Of a stretch of DNA of 64,000 bases, positions 45,663 through 53,966 are shown in pieces (position 1 is the first letter of the stretch; each line of letters begins with the position of its first letter). The notes beneath the pieces were generated by a model, which worked only from the letters and a program-made list of their open reading frames with translations, was not told the DNA's origin and searched no databases. Where the stretch lies: contig NZ_PYGD01000001.1 in the NCBI RefSeq assembly GCF_003014535.1, forward strand, positions 124,001 through 188,000, written 5' to 3'. The translations under genes were made by a program, and so were the position numbers. The stretch is from Taibaiella chishuiensis (lineage in GTDB: Bacteria; Bacteroidota; Bacteroidia; Chitinophagales; Chitinophagaceae).

Positions 45663-46924
45663 CAACATCCACAACGCAAAAGATCACGAGGTACTGGCCG
45701 CTCCGGGTACAGGAATACCTGGCCTGTGTGTGCTGTATCGGCATGGTAGCCGGCATGCTGTTTTCCAGGGGACTGCTATCCGTATCCATGATCGTTATGG
45801 TGCTGAATGCGCTGCACCCCGCCACCCTGCAGGAAAGCTGGGCACGTTGCCGCGGCAACCGGTTTGCGCTGTTCAGTCTTTTATTTTTCCTGTCTTATGC
45901 CGTATCCGGCTTCTGGAGCCAGGATATCGGTAACTGGTCGCGGATCCTGCAGATCAAACTCCCCTTCTTGTTCCTGCCCTTTGCTTTTATCAATGCGCCG
46001 CTGCACGAGGTAAGGCTGCAACGTTATACTATTTACGGCATCCTGCTCACCCTGCTCGGCGGCATGGTCTACAGCATTTCCTTCCTCGTTGCCGACCCCG
46101 GTTATTTCAGCGTCAATCCACACCTGCCCTCTCCGCTCGAGGGCGATTATATCCGGTTCACGATTGCCCTCGTACTCGGGCTTCACCTGATCTTTTACCT
46201 GTTTTCGGAGAAGAACTCCTTCTTGCTGAAAGGCGCAGAAAAGGCGCTGCTGGTGTTGTGGAGCGTAGCGGCCATAGCCTATATCCATATACAGGCGGCC
46301 AAATCGGGTATGCTGTGCCTGTACCTGCTGATCATCATATACATCGTTGCCCGGTACATCAGGAAAAGACCGGGACTGGGTTTTGCCTTTCTCTTCCTGC
46401 TGGGCGCAGCTTCTATTATCGGTGGTATGACGATACCTTCTATTAAAAGCCAGGTAAAGAATATCGTGAAGGAACAGAAAATGTGGGAAAGCAATAATAC
46501 GGCTCAATTTAATAACGCCTCCTCTTTTGTACCGCGGCTCATCTCGTACAAGGTGGCGCTGGAACTGATCAGGGATCAGCCCTTGACCGGCGTGGGCACC
46601 GGCGATGTAAAAGCAGAAATAGACAAAAAGTACAAAGCCGAATACCCGGGCATGAGCGAATACTTCCGGCTTATCCCGCATAACCAGTTTATATTTACGG
46701 CGCTGGTAGTCGGCATCCCGTTGTCCTTACTATTGGTCCTGCTGGTTTTTGCGCCATTGATGCGGCAAACCAGGAACGTGTATACCGTAGCTACGCTTAT
46801 GATCATGTTTGTGGGGCTCAGTATAGAACCCATGCTGGAAGTACAGAACGGTGTTTTCGTATACCTGTTTTTTACGCTTTTCTGGATGGCGGTATTTAAA
46901 CGCGATACACAAACCTTACCTTAG
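45659..46924 (+). CDS. O-antigen ligase/polymerase-family membrane protein (second copy)
   Basis: 421 residues, clearly a tandem paralogue of the gene before: both have ACICCLGMIAG-like starts (here ACVCCIGMVAGMLFSRGLLS), a GFWSQD/GLWSGD turn, the loop LIRDQPLTGVGTGDVKAEI and the NQFIFTALVVGIPLSLLL block. The first His of the loop is replaced by Gln (RDQPL) in this copy, while the G-x-G-T/A-G-D part is kept. It has 10-12 transmembrane helices. Its 3' end overlaps the convergent coiled-coil gene by 9 bases. Duplicates may have separate acceptors. Confidence 0.86.
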   Translation: MTTSTTQKITRYWPLRVQEYLACVCCIGMVAGMLFSRGLLSVSMIVMVLNALHPATLQESWARCRGNRFALFSLLFFLSYAVSGFWSQDIGNWSRILQIKLPFLFLPFAFINAPLHEVRLQRYTIYGILLTLLGGMVYSISFLVADPGYFSVNPHLPSPLEGDYIRFTIALVLGLHLIFYLFSEKNSFLLKGAEKALLVLWSVAAIAYIHIQAAKSGMLCLYLLIIIYIVARYIRKRPGLGFAFLFLLGAASIIGGMTIPSIKSQVKNIVKEQKMWESNNTAQFNNASSFVPRLISYKVALELIRDQPLTGVGTGDVKAEIDKKYKAEYPGMSEYFRLIPHNQFIFTALVVGIPLSLLLVLLVFAPLMRQTRNVYTVATLMIMFVGLSIEPMLEVQNGVFVYLFFTLFWMAVFKRDTQTLP

Positions 46925-47836
46925 GCTTACCGAACCTTTACCGATAAGATAGCCTTCGTGGTAGATCTCGACGGTATAAGCGCCCTTTTCATATTCGGCG
47001 CTTTGCTGCCAGTCTACATTGATGTCCTTAACCGGGAGGTCGGCCTGCAGGCTTACGTTCTTGGATACGGAGAAGAATTTGGATTGTCCCTGTGCTGTTT
47101 TAAAACTGCCGGAGCCTAAGGCTGCATTACTCAGCAGTTCACCATCGGGATTAATGATGCAGATCTTAAGTTCTTTAACGCCGCTCTCCGCGATCCTGTT
47201 TTCATCGATATCAAAAGTAACGCGCAGCAGGTCTACCCTTTTTGCCTTGGTCGTTTCTTTTTCCTTGCGGCCACCCTTGCGCAGGTCGATAGCGGTCATA
47301 CGGATATTGGAAGCATGTAATACTTTAGCCAGGTTTACTTTTTCCTGCAGGGCGCTGTTATTGGTTACCACCGAATCGCGTTCTACAGTAAGCTGTGTAT
47401 TTTTTTCCTTGAGGACAACAATCTGTTTTTCGTAATCGGCGATCCTTACGTTCAGTTTGCGGATAAGGCCGCGCGCTTCGTTAAATTCTTTTTCTGTTGC
47501 GTTGGATTTAGCCAGTATCTCCTGTATCCTTGCCTTGGTTTTAGCCAGTTCGGAGTTTTTGGCCTTCAGCTGGTTGTCCAGTTGTGCATTCTTACCGGTA
47601 AGGTCGTCCAGCCGGGCCAGCGAAGCGTTGTATTCATTCTGCAAAGCTTCTTTGGAAGAAGAGACTTGTTTAAGCTCCTGCGTTACTACTGATTTCTCTT
47701 TCGTAACATTGTTTTTTTGCAGGAACAGGTAAACATTGGTTCCCAGCAATAATACAATGATAACAGCATAGATCCAGGTATTGTTACGCTTGTTACGCAT
47801 GGGCTGTTCCGTCGTCTCCGGCTTAGCATCTTCCAT
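46916..47836 (-). CDS. Membrane-anchored coiled-coil protein
   Basis: 306 residues. A short N-terminal tail is followed by one transmembrane helix (residues ~20-42, WIYAVIIVLLLGTNVYLFLQ), then a long coiled coil (~45-175) rich in Lys/Glu/Asn with heptads (ELKQVSSSKEALQNEYNASL; LDNQLKAKNSELAKTKARIQ). The last ~110 residues form a beta-rich domain (LLRVTFDIDENRIAESGVKE; YTVEIYHEGYLIGKGSVSL). I recognise no named family; similar proteins exist in Bacteroidota. A minus-strand TATATTTG (47891-47884) is a likely -7 box, interleaved with the promoter of the divergent exonuclease gene. Confidence 0.8.
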   Translation of the reverse strand: MEDAKPETTEQPMRNKRNNTWIYAVIIVLLLGTNVYLFLQKNNVTKEKSVVTQELKQVSSSKEALQNEYNASLARLDDLTGKNAQLDNQLKAKNSELAKTKARIQEILAKSNATEKEFNEARGLIRKLNVRIADYEKQIVVLKEKNTQLTVERDSVVTNNSALQEKVNLAKVLHASNIRMTAIDLRKGGRKEKETTKAKRVDLLRVTFDIDENRIAESGVKELKICIINPDGELLSNAALGSGSFKTAQGQSKFFSVSKNVSLQADLPVKDINVDWQQSAEYEKGAYTVEIYHEGYLIGKGSVSLR

Positions 47837-47896
47837 TATGCTTCAATTTATTTTTTTTAAATTTGAGTAGGCAAATTACAAAACAAATATAGGCTT

Positions 47897-48640
47897 ATGA
47901 TTACGCAAAAGATAAATGACAGCATATATTTTCACAAAACATTAATTATTGATATTGAAACAGTACCGCTTAGCGGGGATTGGCATGAATTACCCGAAGC
48001 CCTGCAAAAGCACTGGCTTCATAAATCGGGATTCCTGTCGCTTAATGAAGCCGAAAAAACCGACCCTGCTTATGCCTTCCGCAACCGGGCCGGTATATAT
48101 GCCGAGTTTGGAAAGATCGTATGCATTGGTATGGGTTTTATTACAAAACAGGACGAAAAACATGTGATACGGCTTAAATCTATATGTAATGATAATGAGC
48201 AGGCCCTGCTGCAGGAGTTCTGCGATACGCTGCACTCCTTCGAAAGGCAACATAAAGACGTGCTGTTATGCGGCCATAACATAAAAGAGTTCGACATTCC
48301 CTACATTTGCCGCCGGTTACTGATCAACAATATGCCCCTGCCCCGTACCCTGGATCTTGCCGGCTTAAAACCCTGGCAGGTAGTACACCAGGATACGCTT
48401 GAGCTCTGGCGGTTTGGCGATCATAAACATTATACATCGCTCGACCTGATCGCGCTGGTGCTGGGGCTGCCCTCTTCCAAATCGGATATAGACGGCAGCA
48501 TGGTAGGAGAAGTGTACTGGCAAAACGGCGACCTGGAACGGATTGCCGCCTATTGTCTTAAGGACATCTATACTACCGCCCTGGTATACCTGCGCCTGAA
48601 AGGCTGCAAAGATATTTATCCCGAAGCCGTATATGCCTGA
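47897..48640 (+). CDS. PolB-type predicted 3'-5' exonuclease
   Basis: 247 residues of the DNA_pol_B_exo2 (PF10108-like) group. DEDD-type motifs are visible: Exo I LIIDIETVPL (Asp/Glu metal ligands), Exo II LCGHNIKEFDIPYICRRLL, and Exo III YCLKDIYTTALVYLR. It likely trims single-stranded DNA in repair or processing. The next gene is HolA, 25 bases on, so both belong to a DNA metabolism unit. A plus-strand TAAATTTG at 47858-47865 gives a plausible -7 box 31 bases before the start. Confidence 0.88.
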   Translation: MITQKINDSIYFHKTLIIDIETVPLSGDWHELPEALQKHWLHKSGFLSLNEAEKTDPAYAFRNRAGIYAEFGKIVCIGMGFITKQDEKHVIRLKSICNDNEQALLQEFCDTLHSFERQHKDVLLCGHNIKEFDIPYICRRLLINNMPLPRTLDLAGLKPWQVVHQDTLELWRFGDHKHYTSLDLIALVLGLPSSKSDIDGSMVGEVYWQNGDLERIAAYCLKDIYTTALVYLRLKGCKDIYPEAVYA

Positions 48641-48665
48641 GCCCGCAGGCCCGGCGCCACAGCTT

Positions 48666-49661
48666 ATGAAGACATTTTCACAAATCCTGCAGGATCTGCA
48701 AAAACAACAATACGCTCCCGTTTACCTGCTCGACGGGGAGGAGCCTTATTATATCGACCTGCTGCTGCATCATTTCGAAGAAAAGATACTGCAACCCGAA
48801 GAACGCGACTTTAACCTGATTACATTATATGGTAAGGAAAGCGAATGGAAGGATGTCGTGAATGCGGCCCGCAGGTTCCCGATGTTTGCCGAGCGCATGG
48901 TGGTGATCCTGAAGGAAGCCAGCCAGATGAAGGACCTTAACGAACTGGACGGTTATATCGCCAACCCCTCGCCTACCACGATACTTGTCATCGAACACCG
49001 CTTTAAAAAACTGGACGGTCGCGGCAAGCTTGCCAAAAGTGTTCCTAAAAAAGGCGTGTACTTTACCTCAGAAAAACTGAAAGACGATGAAGTACCGCAA
49101 TGGGTAAGCGGTTTCGGTCAGCAGAAAGGATTGAACATCGGCGGGCAGGAAGCGGAAATGCTATCGGTATACCTGGGTAACGACCTGCAGAAAATCGCCA
49201 ATGAACTGGAGAAGATCTGCATCAACGAACCGGAACTGAAACAACTGAGTGTAGAACATATCGAAAAATATATCGGCGTAAGCCGCGAGTACAATGTATT
49301 CGATCTGCCGGACGTGATCTTCCGGGCCGACCATCATAAGCTGGCCCGTATGATCAGCTACTTCAGCGCCAACCCGAAAGCGGCGCCCATGGCGTTGGTA
49401 ATCGGTACCTTCTATGGCTACCTCAACAAACTGTTTCTTTGTTATTTCAGCAAGGCCGATTTCCAGGCCGATCGTAAAATGGGTATCTGGTCGCATCACC
49501 GCAAAGCCGCGCAACACTTCAGCCTGCCGCATATCCACAGGAGCATCGCGCTGCTCGAAGAATTCAGTCATAAGATGGTGGGGATCGGCAATGTACATAA
49601 CGACAGCGCCCTGCTGAAAGAGATGACCGGTAAGCTGAATAATATTCTTTACGGGCATTAA
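48666..49661 (+). CDS. holA: DNA polymerase III subunit delta
   Basis: 331 residues from the ATG at 48666; an ATG at 48633 overlapping the exonuclease stop is possible but adds an atypical Pro-rich lead. Delta-subunit features: PVYLLDGEEPYYIDLLLHHF at the N-terminus (AAA-like domain), VVILKEASQMKDL, ILVIEHRFKKLDGRGKLAK, LGNDLQKIANELEKIC and the collar-domain end SALLKEMTGKLNNILYG. It is the clamp-loader wrench that opens the beta clamp during replication. A tRNA promoter follows directly. Confidence 0.92.
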   Translation: MKTFSQILQDLQKQQYAPVYLLDGEEPYYIDLLLHHFEEKILQPEERDFNLITLYGKESEWKDVVNAARRFPMFAERMVVILKEASQMKDLNELDGYIANPSPTTILVIEHRFKKLDGRGKLAKSVPKKGVYFTSEKLKDDEVPQWVSGFGQQKGLNIGGQEAEMLSVYLGNDLQKIANELEKICINEPELKQLSVEHIEKYIGVSREYNVFDLPDVIFRADHHKLARMISYFSANPKAAPMALVIGTFYGYLNKLFLCYFSKADFQADRKMGIWSHHRKAAQHFSLPHIHRSIALLEEFSHKMVGIGNVHNDSALLKEMTGKLNNILYGH

Positions 49662-49679
49662 AAAAAATTTCGGAAAACT

Positions 49680-49712
49680 TTTGGAAATTGATCGCGATTT
49701 GTTTTACATTTG
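49680..49712 (+). promoter_or_regulatory. Promoter of tRNA-Ala
   Basis: TTTG (49680-49683) and perfect TACATTTG (49705-49712), 21 bases apart. The start point would be near 49720, ~30 bases before the mature tRNA. Confidence 0.75.
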
Positions 49713-49751
49713 CACTCCTTCCGGAAAAGAAGGACAGTTCTTATCAATCGC

Positions 49752-49825
<74 letters not shown>

Positions 49826-49831
49826 CAACTT

Positions 49832-49864
49832 AAAAGCACCTATGATCTCCATAGGTGCTTTTTT
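49832..49864 (+). terminator. Terminator of tRNA-Ala
   Basis: AAAGCACCTAT / ATAGGTGCTTT stem with a 7-base loop and a following T run, beginning right after the tRNA. Confidence 0.93.
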
Positions 49865-50619
49865 ATTTTGTATGTTTTCCCGTTGGGACCAGATCAAGAT
49901 GCCTTGTACGGATCAAGCGGAATTCCTGTGGGATTAATAAAAAGCCTTGTTCTTAAATCGAATCATCATTTGCCAAACACTTTACTTCTTAACAATTCGT
50001 AGTGTCTCGTTACGAATTTATCTGGCCTGGCAGCTAATACTATTTGCAGCGGTGGAATACGAGTTTTTTTCTCGCGGCGATGCGGCGACGCAGCGAACGG
50101 GTGCATATTGGTCGTAACACCTGGCACCTGGCCACCTACCGCGTAGGCATGCTACGTTCAACACTCGTTACATACACTGCCGGGACGTCAAGCCAGGAAA
50201 AAACCGAACATATCGACCTTTAGAAAAAGGGCGTTAATAAACCGCGTAGCGCTCATGAGCACCAACAGGACAATAAAAAATACAGCGAATAAATGCTGCA
50301 GGACGCCGTATAAAAAGAAATACAGTTGCCAAAGCCTGGCCCTGTACTTTAGTTCGTTCGTCATTCCTTCGTCCATTTTTTACTACTGCCCGGGCTTATT
50401 TCTTTTTAGGCATACAAGGCATTTTTAGCAATTTTCTACAGTCTTGATTTTTGCTTCTTTGTATTAAGACAAAGAAGAATAAAAAAACAGAATAAGTATA
50501 CCGGGGCCCACCAACTTTTCCGCTTGATCCCCAAAAAGTACAAAGAAACATTTTAGGCCCGATAAATCGATTCGTCTAATCTGTCCCTATTTTATGGTCT
50601 CGCTGCGGCGCGGCGAGAC
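49865..50619. other. Gene-poor region before the third repeat locus
   Basis: No supported gene. A 62-codon minus-strand frame at 50188-50376 encodes a hydrophobic segment (LYFFLYGVLQHLFAVFFIVL) that could be a small membrane protein, but there is no clear ribosome site or relative to name, so it is not called. Several short inverted repeats and A/T-rich patches occur. With the following repeats the gene-free stretch runs to 51201. Confidence 0.55.
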
Positions 50620-51180
50620 CATAAAATTCAGGGGAGCACATTCGCCCGCCAGGACCTGGCATGGTCAGGCTCGATTTTGGATGTCCCCGCAGGGTCTCCT
50701 GCAAAGGGACCCTGCGGAAGGCAGGCAACAACAGCAGTAAATAGCATCAAATGCGTATCCCTACCGACCAGATAAACTGCCACCCACCCGCAACGTCCCT
50801 TACAGTAGCCGTTGCGACGAAAATCGGCCGACCTGTTTGAGGGCCCACGGTGACCGCCACGAGACTATAAAATTCAGGGGAGCACATTCGCCCGCCAGGA
50901 CCTGGTATGGTCAGGCTCGATTTTGGATGTCCCCGCAGGGTCTCCTGCAAAGGGACCCTGCGGAAGGCAGGCAACAACAGCAGTAAATAGCATCAAATGC
51001 GTATCCCTACCAACCAGATAAACTGCCACCCACCCGCAACGTCCCTTACAGTAGCCGTTGCGACGAAAATTGGCCGACCTGTTTGAGGGCCCACGGTGAC
51101 CGCCACGAGACTATAAAATTCACGGGAGCACATTCACCCGCCAGGACCTGGTATGGTCAGGCTCGTTTTTTAATACTCCC
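50620..51180. repeat. Repeat locus 3: 245/247-bp tandem units containing the same hairpin modules
   Basis: Two full tandem units start at 50621 and 50868 (247 and 245 bases), with a third partial one from 51113; each begins ATAAAATTCAGGGGAGCACA. Inside each unit is module A (CCGCAGGGTCTC...GGGACCCTGCGG) and a module B-like CGCAACGTCCCTTACAGTAG...GCGACGAAAAT, as in arrays 1 and 2, but separated by ~50 bases of new sequence (GCAGTAAATAGCATCAAATG onward) and with a different linker. The copies are nearly identical, so the duplication is recent. Confidence 0.88.
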
Positions 51181-51201
51181 CTAAATTGCGCCTGGCCTGG
51201 A

Positions 51202-51648
51202 TTACCGCCACCAATGGTAATAGTTGTGCAATCCATCGTATGCAAAACCACAACGCGGGTAAAGCCGGTTACCGATATCATTTATCTTCTCGGTTTCGAG
51301 CATCAGGCCACAAGCGCCGGTTTCGGTGCACCATTGCTTGCTGCGGTCGATCAGGGCCACCGAAAGTCCTTTACCCCGGTGATCGGGGTGTACAAACAGA
51401 TCGCTGAGCAACCATTGCAGGTCCAGCTTTACATAGTGATACAGGGCATACAATTGCACAAAACCAACGGCCTCATCGTCCGCATATACCAGGAAGATAT
51501 GCGACTGCTCCTGCCGCAGCCGGTCGGCTATAAATTGCTTACACCTGTCATAGTCGCTGCTTTGCCGGTAAAAAATGCGGTACAGGTTGAACAGGGTAGC
51601 CGCTGCTTCCAGATTATCCAGGCCTGCTTTTTTAATCGTGTAGTTCAT
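51202..51648 (-). CDS. GNAT-family acetyltransferase
   Basis: 148 residues from the ATG at 51648. Acetyl-CoA binding loop LFVHPDHRGKGLSVALIDRS is textbook GNAT (R-G-x-G), followed by LMLETEKINDIGNRLYPRCG and the closing FAYDGLHNYYHWW. No fusion or membrane part. It is divergent from the MocR-type regulator across 89 bases with TGGACTA boxes, so it is the probable target of that regulator. Substrate unknown; an amine, amino acid or polyamine is usual for this small type. Confidence 0.9.
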   Translation of the reverse strand: MNYTIKKAGLDNLEAAATLFNLYRIFYRQSSDYDRCKQFIADRLRQEQSHIFLVYADDEAVGFVQLYALYHYVKLDLQWLLSDLFVHPDHRGKGLSVALIDRSKQWCTETGACGLMLETEKINDIGNRLYPRCGFAYDGLHNYYHWWR

Positions 51649-51692
51649 TTCGGAAAAATTGTTTTGAATGAGGCCGCAAATTATCCGCAAGC

Positions 51693-51735
51693 TGGACTAC
51701 TTTTATAGTCCAGTTTTAAGATAAAAGGTAGTCCA
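51693..51735. promoter_or_regulatory. Three TGGACTA-type boxes between the GNAT and MocR genes
   Basis: TGGACTA (51693-51699), inverted TAGTCCA (51706-51712) and a third TAGTCCA (51729-51735) ending 2 bases before the MocR start. The outer pair forms a wider dyad, TGGACTAC-TTTTAT against ATAAAAGGTAGTCCA. Similar GGACTA boxes are known for PdxR/MocR regulators. They likely control both divergent genes. Confidence 0.7.
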
Positions 51736-51737
51736 AT

Positions 51738-53219
51738 ATGTTTCCTTTCGAAAATGTAATTGTCCTGGATAAAACAAGCCGGCAACCCGTTTACCGGCAG
51801 ATTGCCCATTGCCTGATCCAGGCGATCAGGAGCGGCACACTCAAAGCAGGCGCCCACCTGCCCGGCAGCCGCGAATTGGCGCAGAGCCTGGGGGTACACC
51901 GTAAAACGGTACTTGCTGCCTATGAAGAGCTGGACCGCCAGGACTGGATCACGATCATACCCAGGAAGTATACCGCGGTATCCGACCGTATCCCTTTATT
52001 GAAACCACGCCCCTGGAACCAGGCCGCACGGCCACCGGGATATGCACGGGACCTTGCCTTACCATTCAGCACGATAGCGGGTAACCCGGCCGTTGCAGAT
52101 AGCGTGCCCGGTATACTTATCGACGACGGGCATCCGGATGTACGGTTATCACCCATCGACCATTTGCTAAAAACCTACCGGGCGCTTACCGCGCGCAAAC
52201 ACCGGGTTAAAAACGCTGCAACCGGCACCGCGCAAGGCATTCAGCCGCTTCGCGACATACTCGCCGCTTACCTGTCGGAAACACGCGGTCTTAGCCTTAC
52301 CGCCGACAACCTGCTGATCACACATGGCGCACAGATGAGTATTTACCTCGCTGCTAACCTGTTGCTCCACCCCTCCTCGGTAATGATTACCGGCAGGCCG
52401 GGCTACCCCGCAGCCCGGCAAACATTCGAAGCCACAGGGGCCAAAGTAATCGAGGTACCGGTAGACGATAACGGTATCGATACCGATGCGATCGAAGCTG
52501 TTTGTAAAAAGAAAAAAGTAACTGCGGTATATGTCATTCCCCACCATCACTACCCCACTACGGTAACCTTAAGCGTGGAACGGAGAATGAAATTGCTGGA
52601 ACTATCCGGTAAGTATTCGTTTGCGATTATCGAAGACGATTACGATTACGACTACCATTATACCGCCGCGCCCTACTTGCCCCTGGCCAGTGCCGCGCAC
52701 GATGGCCAGGTTATTTACACGGGCTCCTTCTCCAAGATGCTGGACCCATCGCTGCGGATCGGCTTTATGGTGGCGCCGGCCAATTTTATCAGGCAGTGCA
52801 CCGCCCTGCGCCAGCTTATCGATGTAGGCGGCGACGGCTATATGCAATACGCATTGTCGATACTGATCAGGGAAGGCGAACTGAAAAGGCACCTGAAAAA
52901 GGCGAAGAAATGTTACCACCAACGGCTCAACTTTTTAGATACCTTGCTGAAAGCACGGCTGGGAGCCTATCTCGACTATACGTTGCCCGGGGGTGGCATG
53001 GCAATATGGATAAAGCTGAAACCCGGCTACCCGGTCGACAGGCTGCTGGAGTGCCCACAACTGCGGCTACTCGGGGCAGACCGCGGGCAGCAGGCCTTCC
53101 GCTTTGGCTTTGCCGCTATGAATGAACAGGAGCTGGAGCAGGCCGTGGACCTGCTACACAGCATATTGCGAACTATAAAAGCACCTCATAAAAAAGGAGC
53201 AGCCAGGGACCGGCACTAG
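51738..53219 (+). CDS. MocR/PdxR-type GntR regulator with aminotransferase domain
   Basis: 493 residues. The N-terminal GntR winged helix (QPVYRQIAHCLIQAIRSGTL; LPGSRELAQSLGVHRKTVLA; AYEELDRQDWI) is joined by a linker to a fold-type I aminotransferase domain (residues ~130-480) with NLLITHGAQMSIYLAANLLL, YVIPHHHYPTT, AIIEDDYDYDYHY and the PLP lysine region YTGSFSKMLDPSLRIGFM. Such proteins sense PLP or amino compounds and often act on a divergent gene. The start lies two bases past an operator box, implying a very short leader. Confidence 0.92.
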   Translation: MFPFENVIVLDKTSRQPVYRQIAHCLIQAIRSGTLKAGAHLPGSRELAQSLGVHRKTVLAAYEELDRQDWITIIPRKYTAVSDRIPLLKPRPWNQAARPPGYARDLALPFSTIAGNPAVADSVPGILIDDGHPDVRLSPIDHLLKTYRALTARKHRVKNAATGTAQGIQPLRDILAAYLSETRGLSLTADNLLITHGAQMSIYLAANLLLHPSSVMITGRPGYPAARQTFEATGAKVIEVPVDDNGIDTDAIEAVCKKKKVTAVYVIPHHHYPTTVTLSVERRMKLLELSGKYSFAIIEDDYDYDYHYTAAPYLPLASAAHDGQVIYTGSFSKMLDPSLRIGFMVAPANFIRQCTALRQLIDVGGDGYMQYALSILIREGELKRHLKKAKKCYHQRLNFLDTLLKARLGAYLDYTLPGGGMAIWIKLKPGYPVDRLLECPQLRLLGADRGQQAFRFGFAAMNEQELEQAVDLLHSILRTIKAPHKKGAARDRH

Positions 53220-53356
53220 CGGCCCGAACAGCGCTATTACACTACCGAGCGCCGGCAATGGCGCGGCTAAGGGACAGCCACTATCGGGGCATATACATAA
53301 AGCGCGTCCCGGCACAAGGGTACCGGAACGCGCGCTGCAAGCGGTTTATATACGGG

Positions 53357-53921
53357 TTAACGCTTTAAGACTTTAAAATGCTCCAGGAGGCCGGTACCGT
53401 TTACCGTTACGAGGTACATACCGGCAGGCGCGGCGGGCATTGCCACATCGGCACTAAAGGTATTGCCGCTAACCGGCAGCGAGGTGGTTTGCAGGCACCG
53501 ACCGCTGATATCGTAAATGGCAATATCGGCTTTACTGCCCGTGCTGTAGTTCAATCCCATCGAAGGCATATTGACCTGTATGGCAGCAGTACTGCCTGCA
53601 CGCAGCTCGGCATATCCGCCCGGTACGGTGTAGAAATCATTGTCCTTAGCTGTTGTAAGGATAGCGGCACCAACGGTTGCGCATGTTGACAAAGAGTTCG
53701 TCGCGAACATCGTAGATAGCCGGACGGGGGAGTACGGCATTTTCGACATAGCGTTTATTATCGCCTATTTCCCGGCACAACATATTTGTTTTCCTGTTGC
53801 CGTCGCATTGTTCTTCCGCAACGCCGTCAACCATCAGCAAGGGGTTACGCACATTCAGGGGTCCCCTGTTATAACGGCATACATTGTCGTAACCCTCATC
53901 ACTAAAGCGGGATACCGGTAA
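53357..53921 (-). pseudogene. Broken type IX secretion cargo gene, C-terminal remnant
   Basis: Two overlapping frames read as one damaged gene. From 53921 down, a frame gives SRFSDEGYDNVCRYNRGPLN, then REIGDNKRYVENAVLP and DELFVNMRN before a stop at 53646. A one-base shift near 53690 restores the other frame: ATVGAAILTTAKDNDFY, AELRAGSTAAIQVN, then a type A sorting domain (IAIYDISGRCLQTTSLPVSG; PAGMYLVTVNG) ending FKVLKR at 53357, which is a type IX secretion signal. A stop at 53924-53922 cuts the upstream part, and no N-terminal signal peptide exists. So this is a remnant with a frameshift and no start. Confidence 0.65.
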
Positions 53922-53966
53922 TCACATCAAAAGGGGTATACGCAAGCCCGGATCAGGGAGGAAGCA

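Noticed and set aside
50188-50376. 62-codon hydrophobic minus-strand frame
   Set aside because: Could be a small membrane protein, but nothing other than hydrophobicity supports it.
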